Below are positions 43,740-52,761 of a stretch of 64,000 nucleotides of DNA, piece by piece. The position numbers and the translations under genes are program-made. The stretch comes from Dehalococcoidia bacterium (GTDB lineage: Bacteria; Chloroflexota; Dehalococcoidia; GIF9; AB-539-J10), in the NCBI GenBank assembly GCA_003562475.1, contig PWUU01000110.1, forward strand, positions 54,413 through 118,412, read 5' to 3'. The stretch's first letter is position 1. The number at the start of each line of letters is the position of its first letter. The notes beneath the pieces were generated by a model. The model ran no database searches. It saw only the letters and a program-made list of their open reading frames with translations, and was not told where the DNA came from.

Positions 43740-44627
43740 GTGTTCAGACGACTCGTGGTGCTTGGACTCGGCGTGGCTGCAATATCGTGCGCGGCTGTAC
43801 TGGTCCGGCTCGCCGAAGCTCCGCCGATCGCGGTTGCCGCTTTCAGGTTAGTCTTCGCCTCCGTTGTGCTACTTCCGGTGGGGTTCTTATACGCCCGCAG
43901 TGAGATGACCCGCCTGATGCAGGGCGAGTGGAGGCTCCTTGCAGTTGCCGGTGTGCTCTTGGCCCTCCACTTCGCCCTGTGGATTGCATCACTCTCCTAT
44001 ACGACGGTTGCCAGCTCGGTCGTTCTGGTGACAGCGACCCCTCTCTTTGTCGCGGTCGCCTCCTGGTTTCTCTTTCACGAGCGTCTGCGGCGAGCCACAT
44101 TTGGCGGCATAGCTATCTCGGCAGTCGGCGCTGTGCTCATTGGACAGGCGGGCTGGCAATATGGTGGTCTGGTCCCTTCGGGTAATGCGCTTGCGCTGCT
44201 TGCTGCGATGGCAATGGCCGGGTATCTGCTCATCGGAAGGCGTATCCGAAGGACGGCTGGCTTACTGGCATATTCGACCGTTGTCTTTTCTGTCGCGGCG
44301 CTCGTGTTGGTAGTCGTGGCCCTCGTTTCCGGCACGCCTTTCGTTGGCTATTCAAGAGCGACCTATGTCGCCATGGTGGCGCTGGCACTTGTGCCGCAGA
44401 TAATGGGCCATATGTCTTTGAATTGGGCACTGCGCTTCGTGCCAGCGACGATGGTGACGGTGGCGGTGCTTGGCGAACCGGTGGGGGCCTCAGTACTCGC
44501 AGCGCTGGTGCTTGCAGAAATTCCGAGCGTGATCGAGATAGCGGGTGGTGTCCTGATGCTCTTTGGCATCGCAGTCGCTTTTCTGCGTGGAGGGTTGGCT
44601 CCTCGCGGAAGTCCGCCGACTGCCTAG
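43740..44627 (+). CDS. EamA/DMT family transporter
   Basis: 295 aa and ten hydrophobic segments. First half ends with VASSVVLVTATPLFVAVASW and LFHERL, second with MSLNWALRFVPATMVTVAVLGEPVGASV. These are EamA signatures of the YdcZ/RhaT-like carrier group. Substrate unknown. The start is GTG at 43740. It is more typical of the family than the carrier at 36033. Confidence 0.88.
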   Translation: MFRRLVVLGLGVAAISCAAVLVRLAEAPPIAVAAFRLVFASVVLLPVGFLYARSEMTRLMQGEWRLLAVAGVLLALHFALWIASLSYTTVASSVVLVTATPLFVAVASWFLFHERLRRATFGGIAISAVGAVLIGQAGWQYGGLVPSGNALALLAAMAMAGYLLIGRRIRRTAGLLAYSTVVFSVAALVLVVVALVSGTPFVGYSRATYVAMVALALVPQIMGHMSLNWALRFVPATMVTVAVLGEPVGASVLAALVLAEIPSVIEIAGGVLMLFGIAVAFLRGGLAPRGSPPTA

Positions 44628-44672
44628 AACGGCGGTGTTTCGTTGTGGATACTACCCGGGTTCGGGGAGGTT

Positions 44673-45743
44673 CTATGGTGGGGTGAAGTCCAGGACCGGC
44701 GATTGCACATCGAGCGTGTTGGTGTTAATCCAGCCGTTCTCACCATGAACCAGCATATCCGTCGACGTACGAACATCCGTCGCCGATACGGATGTGAAGG
44801 TAAGAGGCGTCTGCCGGTCGACACTTTCCTTTGCTCTGAACCTGGCAACAATAATTGGACCGCTGCCTGAAACGCCGCCCACATCACGTATGGTGACCGT
44901 CATGATTCCGGCATGATCGATGTCGTACTGCATGACGGCCAGGCGGCCCACGTCACCCTGGATGACTGAGATGCCTGTCAGCAGGTCGGCATCATATTCG
45001 ATGGTGAACCTCAGATCCCGCACGCCCTCTGCCTGATCCACGAGCACCGGCACAAGCACCTCGCCGTGCCCGAGAAAGTCGGTGATATCCCGCTCGCGAG
45101 AGGCACCCGCCACGAGGACGGTGCCGATGATGATCAGCGCGAGTGCACCGACGACTGCGGCACTGATGAGGATGGGTCGCTTTGCCTGCGGCTTCTTGCC
45201 CTCACGCCACAGCATCGCAAGACGTTCAGGGACCGGTGCGCCGGGCCAGTCCGCGAAGCGCGACTGGCTATAACGCTGCATCATCGCATCCCGCTTCTGC
45301 AGCAGGGTTGTCTCAGTCTCCGTGGCTAGCTCTGCATTAAGCCTGTCGAGCTCGCTTGCCGATTCGGCGGTGACAGCCCTCCCGAGCTGTGCGAGGCGGG
45401 CTTCGGCATTCTCAAGCTGCTCACGCAGTGCACTCTCTTGTGCCCGGTAGGCCTCTCCCGAAACCTCGCCGGCACGATGACGCTGTGCCAGTGCGCGCTG
45501 TGCTTCCTCGGCTGTGGCAACAGCCGCTCGTGCCTGGTCGGTCTCTCGTGCAAGAGTATGTCTCAGCTGCGCGACGTGCTGCTCAAGAGCAGATAGTCTG
45601 TCCGTCTGCCTCTGGAGTTTGGCCTCCAGCTTACGGTCTCGCGAGTCTTCGGTTGGCCTTTGATCCCGCAGGCTTTGCACCCGCTCACGGATGGCGTCCC
45701 GGGCGCGCAGCGCCTCGTGAAAGTCCCTTAATGTCTCAGACAA
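44673..45743 (-). CDS. membrane-anchored coiled-coil protein with extracytoplasmic cohesin-like domain
   Basis: 356 aa. Residues 1-150 are a charged coiled coil (heptads such as LEQHVAQLRHTLARETDQAR). A single membrane helix at 190-212 (ISAAVVGALALIIIGTVLVA) follows a basic KKPQAKRP stretch, which puts the coiled coil inside. Beyond it lies a cohesin-type domain: VLVPVLVDQAEGVRDLRFTI, YDADLLTGISVIQGD, MTVTIRDVGGVSG, SGPIIVARFRAK, PLTFTSVSATD. Cohesins bind dockerins in cellulosomes, but in other bacteria such domains occur without either. No dockerin is seen here. The combination is unusual. Confidence 0.78.
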   Translation of the reverse strand: MSETLRDFHEALRARDAIRERVQSLRDQRPTEDSRDRKLEAKLQRQTDRLSALEQHVAQLRHTLARETDQARAAVATAEEAQRALAQRHRAGEVSGEAYRAQESALREQLENAEARLAQLGRAVTAESASELDRLNAELATETETTLLQKRDAMMQRYSQSRFADWPGAPVPERLAMLWREGKKPQAKRPILISAAVVGALALIIIGTVLVAGASRERDITDFLGHGEVLVPVLVDQAEGVRDLRFTIEYDADLLTGISVIQGDVGRLAVMQYDIDHAGIMTVTIRDVGGVSGSGPIIVARFRAKESVDRQTPLTFTSVSATDVRTSTDMLVHGENGWINTNTLDVQSPVLDFTPP

Positions 45744-46020
45744 GGCTTGTATTCTCTCTTGTTACTCAGTCGCTCATATTGTATCCGACCATAGCGGTTG
45801 TAGTCCTGCCGGGCTTTCGTGGTGGCTACGCCGCCCGACCGGGGCCGCCAGACGCTCTGGGCGGTGCTCTCTGACGTCAGAACGTACGCCGAACATCGGC
45901 GCCATGGAATCCATGGTTCGCTGGCACCAGGTCGGGGATCGTAAGAAGCCCCATGAATGAACCGTGGCGTTGAGTATGCCGGGGACGACCGCGTGAAACA
46001 GATCGCCGTGTCGCCACCGC

Positions 46021-46731
46021 TCAGGATAGAGTGTCGACCAGGGCAGGCAACTCCGCGAGCGAGGTGATCCTGTGGTATTCACGGAGCGAGGCGAACAGCT
46101 CATAGCGGTCGATGATGACCGGTGTGATGCCGACGCTCCTCGCACCGGTGCCATCCGAGAAGTGCTCATCTCCCACGTGGAGCGCCTCTTCAGGCTTCAC
46201 ACCCGACCGGCGTAGCGCCTCCAGAAAGATGGGCGCTTCTGGCTTGCCTTTACCGTTCACATCCAGAGGGGATACCGCGAAATCCAGCAGATTGTTCAGT
46301 CCGAGCTTGTCAAGCACCGGCTCCATGGGTTGCGGCATATTCGAGATGAGACCAATAGCGAAGCCGCGTTGCCTCAACCATTGCAGCGTCGGGCTGACAT
46401 CATCGAACACTACGAATCTGACCTCTTTAAACCGCTCGGCGAAACGCCGCAGCATAGCGAGAGAAGTCTTCCTGTCGGGAGGCGGAATGCCTGCTTCGGC
46501 AAGAACGCGGTGATTGTACCGCAGATAAACCTCCTGGTTTTCCTCGGGCGACCACTCAAGCGGACGCCCACCGAGCATCTCCTCCTCGGCCGCGTAGATG
46601 CCACGTAGCGCGTCACGTTCGCTAAGATTGACGCCGAACTCCTGGCACACTTCCGCTGAGAGGACGTGGCGATTCGGCTCCATTCGCACCAGGGTGTTCA
46701 TCCAGTCGAAGAACACTGCGCGTATCGGCAT
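46021..46731 (-). CDS. HAD-superfamily hydrolase
   Basis: 236 aa from the ATG at 46731, with AAGGGGG eight bases upstream. Motif I is FFDWMNTL, where the usual DxD second Asp is Met-Asn; motif II is ISNMPQ, and motifs III-IV are KGKPEAPIF and HVGDEHFSDGTGA. A helical cap lies between I and II. It may act on a small phosphorylated metabolite, but loss of the second Asp usually lowers phosphatase activity and can mark dehalogenase-like or atypical members. It stands alone on the minus strand. Confidence 0.85.
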   Translation of the reverse strand: MPIRAVFFDWMNTLVRMEPNRHVLSAEVCQEFGVNLSERDALRGIYAAEEEMLGGRPLEWSPEENQEVYLRYNHRVLAEAGIPPPDRKTSLAMLRRFAERFKEVRFVVFDDVSPTLQWLRQRGFAIGLISNMPQPMEPVLDKLGLNNLLDFAVSPLDVNGKGKPEAPIFLEALRRSGVKPEEALHVGDEHFSDGTGARSVGITPVIIDRYELFASLREYHRITSLAELPALVDTLS

Positions 46732-46839
46732 TTCATCCCCCTTCAAACTTGTCGGCATTAGAACAGATGAGTCCGGGGTCGGTGGTGCAGGACCATCGTA
46801 GTTGTTGACATTCGTATGCGACTATGGTAGCGTTGGTCC

Positions 46840-46930
46840 TGCCCCAAGTAATCGAGCTGAGCCGGGTAAGAGCCCCGGCGCAAGCCGGGCAGGTGTGGTG
46901 GTGAGGTTACTTGGGGCCTTCTTCATTTCC
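46840..46930. other. structured element: small RNA, switch or terminator candidate
   Basis: A ten-base perfect outer stem, CCCCAAGTAA (46842-46851) with TTACTTGGGG (46907-46916), encloses a CCCGGC-GCAA-GCCGGG hairpin (46874-46889). A further GCCGGG at 46861-46866 can compete for the same CCCGGC. On the plus strand TTGACA (46805) and a weak TAGCGT 17 bases on stand just upstream, and CCTTCTTCATTT follows. The outer stem contains the stop codon of the LOG gene on the minus strand, so a terminator there is the simpler reading. It does not match SRP RNA, tRNA or any riboswitch I know. Confidence 0.4.
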
Positions 46931-47665
46931 ATGACCTTCTGACGTCGCTAACCTGGGGGTCCTTCTGTGGCGCGGTCGAGGCGTCGCGCTTATGGCGCGC
47001 TCAAGAGCGAGCCGTTGTCGCTCGTACCACTCTCTAACCGTGGTGACCACGTCTTCGACCCTGTCGCAGACCACAAGGAGCCCGAGGTCTTCTTCGGATA
47101 TGAATCCACCCCCAAGGGTGGTCGTCCTGAGCCATTCGAGCAGCCCCGTCCAGAAGACCCTGTCGTACAGGATGACAGGAAACGGCCTCATCTTATGTGT
47201 CTGGATCAGACACACGATCTCGGTCAGTTCGTCCAGTGTGCCAATTCCTCCGGGCATGGCGATAAATGCGGTGGCGTACTTGGCCAGCATCACTTTTCTC
47301 GCGAAGAAGTGGTTGAACGTGATGGAGAGCGTAGAGTAGCGGTTGGGCTCTTGTTCTTCAGGTAGCTCGATGTTCAGTCCCACAGACGTCGCGTCCGCCT
47401 CGTAGGCTCCCTTGTTTGCCGCCTCCATCAAGCCGGGGCCGCCACCAGTTACGATAGCGAAGCCGAGTCTGCCCAGTTGACGTGCGATCTCCACGGTCGT
47501 CTCGTAGAGTGGGTCGCCTGGCTTCGTTCGGGCCGAGCCGTATATCGTGACAGCCGGCTCGATGCCTGAGAGGCGGTCGAAGCCGCTGACCATCTCACCG
47601 ATGATGCGGAACATCCGCCAGGCGTCTTCCTTGGCGAGGTCGTTTATCTCGTAACCTTGAGGCAT
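46907..47665 (-). CDS. LOG family protein (cytokinin riboside 5'-monophosphate phosphoribohydrolase type)
   Basis: 252 aa. The signature PGGIGTLDELTEI and the upstream VTGGGPGLMEAANKGA are those of the TIGR00730/LOG family, with YGSARTKPGD at the start of the Rossmann domain. Proven members release the base from nucleoside monophosphates. Length fits the larger COG1611 members. A basic C-terminal tail (RPRHRRTPRL) is extra. The stop overlaps a long inverted repeat. Confidence 0.9.
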   Translation of the reverse strand: MPQGYEINDLAKEDAWRMFRIIGEMVSGFDRLSGIEPAVTIYGSARTKPGDPLYETTVEIARQLGRLGFAIVTGGGPGLMEAANKGAYEADATSVGLNIELPEEQEPNRYSTLSITFNHFFARKVMLAKYATAFIAMPGGIGTLDELTEIVCLIQTHKMRPFPVILYDRVFWTGLLEWLRTTTLGGGFISEEDLGLLVVCDRVEDVVTTVREWYERQRLALERAISATPRPRHRRTPRLATSEGHGNEEGPK

Positions 47666-47695
47666 GGCTCCTCCCTGGTGGGGCCGGCGATCTCA

Positions 47696-48079
47696 TTACA
47701 GCAGATGGTCCATAATCATCATATGGGCCAGATGCGCCTTCTCTCCACCGCGAAATTCAAACGTCTTGACACCCTCGCCTGCAATGGTGATCGCGAGTGT
47801 ATCACTCACCAGGAATCCCTTTGAGATCAGGAAGCCCGAGCTGTCCTCGCTCGCAACCGAAGCAATGCGACTGAAAGGTATGCTCACCATAGCCTTACGG
47901 TTCTTGAGGAACTCCTTGTCGTAGTAGATGATCCGCTTGTCCGTAATGCCGAGAAACCCCGTGCTGCGTCCTTTGAGGTCGAACACAGCGCGTATCAACT
48001 CATCGGGAAGACAGATTGCCTCTACCTTCTCCAGTTGGTCCCTCCTATCGACATACATATTGCAGGAGTATTCCGGCAT
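47696..48079 (-). CDS. PH-domain protein (bacterial PH, YokE-like)
   Basis: 127 aa. From residue 35 on the chain reads FDLKGRSTGFLGITDKRIIYYDKEF, IPFSRIASVASEDS, DTLAITIAG and KTFEFRGGEKAHLAHMMI, the strands and closing helix of a bacterial PH domain. A conserved tyrosine pair marks the first turn. ATG at 48079, with GAGGTG upstream, is preferred over a TTG further up. The ligand is unknown. Co-directional with the LOG gene. Confidence 0.75.
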   Translation of the reverse strand: MPEYSCNMYVDRRDQLEKVEAICLPDELIRAVFDLKGRSTGFLGITDKRIIYYDKEFLKNRKAMVSIPFSRIASVASEDSSGFLISKGFLVSDTLAITIAGEGVKTFEFRGGEKAHLAHMMIMDHLL

Positions 48080-48148
48080 GAAGGGCACCTCTATTGGTAG
48101 GTGAGGAATGGTAGTTGGCGCCTGCCTGAGTGTCAACCTCTGAAGCAG

Positions 48149-48991
48149 TCAGGCCGGCACAGAGAGGACGGAATCTGTCACCACCACCAGGCTGTCGTTC
48201 TGTAGCGCCTGGAGCGCATCCTCGAAACGCGCATCCCACCCTTCGATTTCTGCCACCAGCATCGAACGCGCGATGGGACCTGTTCGCAACAGTGTCTGCA
48301 GGATGATGCCCCGTGCCTCGCGACGGGAGCCGCGGAATGGATTCTGAGGACGATGATGTGCACTGCGGCGCGAAGCATTCTCGGTTTCCTTCAACCTCGC
48401 GCCGTAGTCCATCAGCGCCTGGTACCAACGGCGCGGTTGTACACGGTCGAGTGTGACTTCAATGACAGGTAGCACGTCGCGGTCACGCACCCGGTTGATG
48501 CCGGCAAAGAACTCGTGGAGATACACAGTCCGAATGTTCGTCTCTATCAATACCTCCGGCAGATTGAATGCAAACGTCCTTATGGCCGCCGCAGTATATG
48601 GGCCGATCCCCGGAAGCGCGAGAAGCTGCTCCTTCTCTTGTGGAAGATGTCCACCGAGGCGCAGACAAACCGCGCGCGCCGTGGCATGGAGTGCCAGCGC
48701 ACGTCGGTTGTAGCCCAGTCCTTGCCACGAACTCAGGACATCGGCTGCACTGGATTGCGCGAGGGTCTTGATATCCGGGAAGCGTTCTAAGAACTCGTGG
48801 TACTTGTTGACCACACGGCCTGTCTGAGTCTGCTGCAACATGACTTCGGAGACCAGGATGTGGTACGCATCGATCGTGCGACGCCAGGGGAAGTCGCGCC
48901 CGCGTTTGGTGTAGTGGGTGTACACCGTGTTGCGAAACTGCTCTATGACTTCTGGTGGCGGCAATCTTGTCGGCGGTGTGATTGACATCAT
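48149..48991 (-). CDS. MutY-like HhH-GPD DNA glycosylase without Fe-S cluster
   Basis: 280 aa. The MutY core is clear: SEVMLQQTQTGRV with E49 (the Glu that protonates adenine in MutY), GLGYNRRALALHATA and the HhH loop LPGIGPYTAAAI at 127-138. The catalytic Asp of MutY is replaced by Glu150 (IETNIRTVYLH). The C-x6-C-x2-C-x5-C Fe-S loop is absent; after MDYGARLK comes the basic NASRRSAHHRPQNPFRGSRR. A short winged-helix-like C-terminus follows instead of the NUDIX-like oxoG domain. Base-excision repair of A opposite damaged G is likely but not certain. Confidence 0.85.
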   Translation of the reverse strand: MMSITPPTRLPPPEVIEQFRNTVYTHYTKRGRDFPWRRTIDAYHILVSEVMLQQTQTGRVVNKYHEFLERFPDIKTLAQSSAADVLSSWQGLGYNRRALALHATARAVCLRLGGHLPQEKEQLLALPGIGPYTAAAIRTFAFNLPEVLIETNIRTVYLHEFFAGINRVRDRDVLPVIEVTLDRVQPRRWYQALMDYGARLKETENASRRSAHHRPQNPFRGSRREARGIILQTLLRTGPIARSMLVAEIEGWDARFEDALQALQNDSLVVVTDSVLSVPA

Positions 48992-49027
48992 AATACAGAA
49001 GCTCTGTGTGGAATCAGTGTGGTATGC

Positions 49028-49987
49028 CTACGACACAGTGACGAGCAGGCCGAGAAGAATGGCCAACAAGCCTGCGTTGATTGTGAGAAACGCGCGCCGT
49101 TTGAGCGCAAGTATCCTCGTGGCGGAGAGGTCTTGCATCAGTGTGCGACCAATCAATCCCGTGGAGACGGCGGCTACCGTGGCCAGTGCCAGAAAGAGGA
49201 GATTCCACTGCAGGCGCACATCCACTGGCAGAAAGAATGGGAGGACAATCAGCATGGCGGCTACGCCATAAAGTGCTGTCGCGAGGCGAGCTGAAGCGCG
49301 CGTGCCGTAGCGTGTTGCGAAGGTGATCACACCGCTGCCGCGGTCGCCCCTTGCATCGGCCGCATCGATCATCGTCTCGAACCCCAGTCCAAAGACGAAT
49401 GCGAGAGCGGCACAGTAGATGAACAGCGGTTCAGGATTGCCCCCGCCGGAGAGCCAGCCGATGAACAGTGGGACGGGGAAGACGCTGGCAAAGAACACGT
49501 TCTTCAGAGGAAACAGACCCTGCAGCCACTTGTTGTAGGCAATGGCGACTACAGCTCCCAGGGCGATGAGAACGCTGGCGGGTGTGCTTGCGAGGAGTGC
49601 AGCAATTGCTGCGAGGATGAAAGACACGGTACCGGTGATGCGTGCAGTGCGTGGGCTGAGCGCGTGTGTGAGGAGCGGCCTATCCGTCCGTTCATTGGCT
49701 CGATCACACTCCAGGTCGGAGAGATCATCGAACGTGTAGCAGCCCGTAGCGACGAAGAAGACTGCAATGGCGGAGACGAAGACCGGCACTCCCGGCATGG
49801 CGGTAGTGCCGAGCAACGCCCCGAAGACGACGCCAGCGGCTCCGAGAACGGAGTACTCGATACGAACGAGACGCGCCAGCGCGATAATCACCTGGGCCAG
49901 TCCTCCCATCGGGCCTGCGTATGGCGTTTCTACCTGCGCGCCAAAGTTGCAGGTGGAGTCTATCCTCCCTGCGTGTGGATCACTCAT
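49028..49987 (-). CDS. UbiA-family prenyltransferase
   Basis: 319 aa with about eight membrane helices. The two aspartate-rich motifs that bind prenyl diphosphate and Mg2+ are DDLSDLECDRANERTDRP and DAADARGDRGSG. UbiA enzymes prenylate aromatic rings (quinones) or other acceptors such as chlorophyllide or glycerol lipids, and the acceptor is not evident here. A methionine 26 codons in (MGGLAQVIIALARLV) could be the true start. The gene is isolated, so pathway context is missing. Confidence 0.9.
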   Translation of the reverse strand: MSDPHAGRIDSTCNFGAQVETPYAGPMGGLAQVIIALARLVRIEYSVLGAAGVVFGALLGTTAMPGVPVFVSAIAVFFVATGCYTFDDLSDLECDRANERTDRPLLTHALSPRTARITGTVSFILAAIAALLASTPASVLIALGAVVAIAYNKWLQGLFPLKNVFFASVFPVPLFIGWLSGGGNPEPLFIYCAALAFVFGLGFETMIDAADARGDRGSGVITFATRYGTRASARLATALYGVAAMLIVLPFFLPVDVRLQWNLLFLALATVAAVSTGLIGRTLMQDLSATRILALKRRAFLTINAGLLAILLGLLVTVS

Positions 49988-50036
49988 TGAATTCCTTGAC
50001 AGTCGGGCGCAACGGACCGGTTCGGCGGAGGCGGTA

Positions 50037-52022
50037 TCATGACTCTGTCAACAGTGAGCGCTCGCGCTCGTATTCGGTTCGCACAGTATCGAGTTGCTTG
50101 AATAGCTGCTCCCATTCCTGCGTAAGCACCTCCACGTGCTGCTCCAGAGCCTTCTTTCGGTCCACCGTCTCCATGACGAGTGTAGCATTGCTGTAGTGCT
50201 CCGGGTCGGCCAGGAGGAGGTTCGCCACGTGTAGCTCCTGCTCGCACTGTGGCAATTCGGCCTCTATCTCAGCGATACGTTTCTCGAGAGGGGCACGCCT
50301 GCGATAGAACCAATTGCGCAACTCGCCATCCCGGCGCTTACGCTCCTTGGCGAGGTCGCGCAGCGACTTGTGTGGGGTAGTGTTCGCCGCAGCCTTCTTC
50401 TCTGCAGTTTGAATGGCCACAGAATGTGTCTCCAGCCACCGCAGATAACTGTCGTAGTCTCCTTCATACACCACTGGCTTACCCTCGCGCACGTCAATCA
50501 TCTTGTTGGCAATCTCGCGAATGAGCGTGCGGTCATGGGTGATGAAGCACAGGGTACCCCTGTATGCTTCAAGCGCGTCAGACAGTATCTCCCTAGAAGG
50601 GATGTCGAGGTGGTTGGTTGGCTCGTCCATCAGCAGGAGGTTGGACCGCTGCGTGAGCATTTTGGCGAGCGCCAGTCGGCTCTTCTCGCCACCGGACAGG
50701 ACTGCCACCCGCTTGTAGATGTCGTCACCGCGAAAGAGAAACCCTGCCAGCATAGTGCGGAGGCCGGTGTCGCTCTGGTCCGCTGCAACACTGCGTAATT
50801 CGTCGATGACCGGGTTGGTCGGGTCGAGCAGCTCGAGCTGGTGCTGCGCGTAGTACGCCGGGCGAACGTTCAAGCCAAGAATGCGTTCGCCGCGCTCGAA
50901 TGGCAGAACGCCGGCAAGGATTCGCAGAAGGGTGGTTTTTCCGGCGCCATTGCGCCCCAGCAGCGCTACGCGGTCGCCACGCCGCAGGGTAAGATTGAGG
51001 TCGTGGTAAACGACGTGGTTGCCGTAAGCCTTTCGCACGCGCGATAGCTTGATGACCTCCTCTGCCGAGCGTGGTGGCGAGGGGAACGAGAAGTGTATCC
51101 TCGCGCTTGAACGTGGGACCGTAACCCGCTCCATCTTCTCGAGCTTCTTGATCCGGCTCTGCACCTGAGTGGCCTTCGTATTCTTGGCGCGAAAGCGCTC
51201 GATGAATCGCATCTCTTGTTGAATCTTGCGTTCCTGACGCTCAGCCGTGGCTTCGAGCACCTCCAGTTCTCGCTGTCTTGCCGCCACATAGCTATCGTAG
51301 TCGCCGTGGTGTAGCAACAGCGTCTCCTGCTCAAGGGCGAACACCTTGCTCACCACGCGGTTGAGGAACGCCCGGTCGTGTGAAGTGACGAGGATGGCTC
51401 CCTGATATGTCTTGAGGTAATCCTCGAACCAGATACAGGTATCGAGGTCCAGGTGGTTGGTCGGCTCGTCAAGAAGCAGCATGTCGGGATTGAGGAGCAG
51501 CAGCTTGGCAAGCTCCGCCCGCATCAGCCAGCCACCGCTGAGCTCTGAGATCGGGCGGGTCAACTCCTCTTCAGCGAACCCGAGCCCGCTCAGCACCATC
51601 CTGGCCTCGTGCTCGAGATCGTACCCCCCGGCGGCCTCGAACTGTTGCTGCAGGTCGCCGAGTTGCCTGAGAAGCACGTCCACATCACCGGGGTTTGCCT
51701 CTGCCAGCTCTTCCTGCAGCAGATGTATACGGTGCCCGAGGCCGGACACTCGCGTGGCGCCGTGCAGGACGTGATCGAGCAGACGTGTAGATGAGGTGGA
51801 GTTTACGTCCTGTTCGAGGAAGCCGACAGTGGCATCCCTGCGGAGGCTGATCTCGCCGGAGTCCGGCTCAGCCCGGCCGGCCAGTATGTTGAAGAGGGTT
51901 GTTTTGCCGGAGCCGTTCGGGCCGATGAGCGCAATACGGTCGCGTGGTCCTATCGTGAAGGTGGCGTTCCCGAAAAGGACCTGATCGCCGAACGACTTCG
52001 ATATCGATCTGGCGGTGAGCAT
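50037..52022 (-). CDS. ABC-F family ATPase
   Basis: 661 aa, two ABC domains in one chain and no membrane part. First: Walker [10 protein letters not shown] near 34-42, signature [14 protein letters not shown], Walker [13 protein letters not shown]. Second: [35 protein letters not shown]. The linker has the ABC-F P-site tRNA-interaction features, and a coiled-coil C-terminal tail ([20 protein letters not shown]) is present. ABC-F proteins act on ribosomes in translation or antibiotic protection (Uup/YdiF-like). GGAACG precedes the ATG. Confidence 0.95.
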   Translation of the reverse strand: MLTARSISKSFGDQVLFGNATFTIGPRDRIALIGPNGSGKTTLFNILAGRAEPDSGEISLRRDATVGFLEQDVNSTSSTRLLDHVLHGATRVSGLGHRIHLLQEELAEANPGDVDVLLRQLGDLQQQFEAAGGYDLEHEARMVLSGLGFAEEELTRPISELSGGWLMRAELAKLLLLNPDMLLLDEPTNHLDLDTCIWFEDYLKTYQGAILVTSHDRAFLNRVVSKVFALEQETLLLHHGDYDSYVAARQRELEVLEATAERQERKIQQEMRFIERFRAKNTKATQVQSRIKKLEKMERVTVPRSSARIHFSFPSPPRSAEEVIKLSRVRKAYGNHVVYHDLNLTLRRGDRVALLGRNGAGKTTLLRILAGVLPFERGERILGLNVRPAYYAQHQLELLDPTNPVIDELRSVAADQSDTGLRTMLAGFLFRGDDIYKRVAVLSGGEKSRLALAKMLTQRSNLLLMDEPTNHLDIPSREILSDALEAYRGTLCFITHDRTLIREIANKMIDVREGKPVVYEGDYDSYLRWLETHSVAIQTAEKKAAANTTPHKSLRDLAKERKRRDGELRNWFYRRRAPLEKRIAEIEAELPQCEQELHVANLLLADPEHYSNATLVMETVDRKKALEQHVEVLTQEWEQLFKQLDTVRTEYERERSLLTES

Positions 52023-52143
52023 AGACTACGGTGTGAGAGTGTAGCACACGAGACAGCGACGGTCTGTGCGGAGAGATAGACTCACTCCCGCACGGAAGTG
52101 TTGTGATTAGCGGAGCAAGGGCGGCGTATTCGCTGGTGCTATG

Positions 52144-52235
52144 TCAACGGGCCATTTCCCTGTAGTAACCGAACAGGGCGGGAACACCACCTGTGTGTAT
52201 GAAGACGATGGTGTCGGTCGGCTGGAAGCAACCCG
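52144..52235 (-). pseudogene. D-cysteine desulfhydrase/ACC deaminase-like gene, C-terminal fragment
   Basis: Reads CFQPTDTIVFIHTGGVPALF, then GYYREMAR and a stop at 52144. The piece T-I-V-F-I-H-T-G-G-x-P-A-L-F at the very C-terminus is the hallmark of PLP-dependent D-cysteine desulfhydrase-like enzymes. The frame breaks upstream near 52235, where an unrelated reading MRIGLFTDTFEPEANG (a glycosyltransferase-like N-terminus, frame shifted) begins. Only the scrap remains. Confidence 0.6.
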
Positions 52236-52639
52236 TTCGCCTCCGGTTCGAAGGTATCGGTGAAAAGCCCGATTCTCATCCGTACCCCCGTTGGCCAAAC
52301 TGGCCTGTTCGAAATCAGTCCCGGACGACGATCTTTGGTCCGGGTTACTCAACTGCAAGCTCCGCTGCTATAGGACCTGTTCCCCACCGCTCAGACCAGT
52401 TGGATATCGGCGACGTGCTCCCCCAGCACGACGAAGATTTCGCTGATGGAAGACGTCGCTGGGACAGGTGACGCTCGCCTGGACTCTCGCGGCATGTCGG
52501 CATCGTTGCAGGGAAACGGTCTGGACAGCATCCTCACGTCAACTGTTTCCATGCGTGGTGGTAGTGCACAGGCCTCTCGGTGGCGAATGCCGTGGTGGGG
52601 AATTCACCAGCGGAACTGGACCGTGGCCGTTCGCTTGGG

Positions 52640-52761
52640 GTCTCATCAGGTATCGTGTACTCGAGAATCGGGTAGTTGCGGAATGCCTGTTACAGTACAT
52701 CCGCGGCCCTCACTATGTCAGCCTTCCCCGATCGGACGAGTCCTGTCAGGTCGCCGGTCAT
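52640..52761 (-). pseudogene. GNAT acetyltransferase N-terminal fragment with in-frame stop
   Basis: From an ATG at 52761 the frame reads LTGLVRSGKADIVRAADVL, then a stop codon (TAA at 52692-52690) and QAFRNYPILEYTIPDETPSE. The order R-x-x-D-I-x-x-A-A-x-V-L-x-x-A-F-x-x-x-P-x-x-x-Y-x-x-P-D is typical of the first helices of GNAT acetyltransferases. The rest is not recognisable. Decayed. Confidence 0.55.

Noticed and set aside
46840..46930. Small SRP RNA
   Set aside because: Closed ends and size fit, but the conserved GGAAG and AGCA apical loops of SRP RNA are absent.
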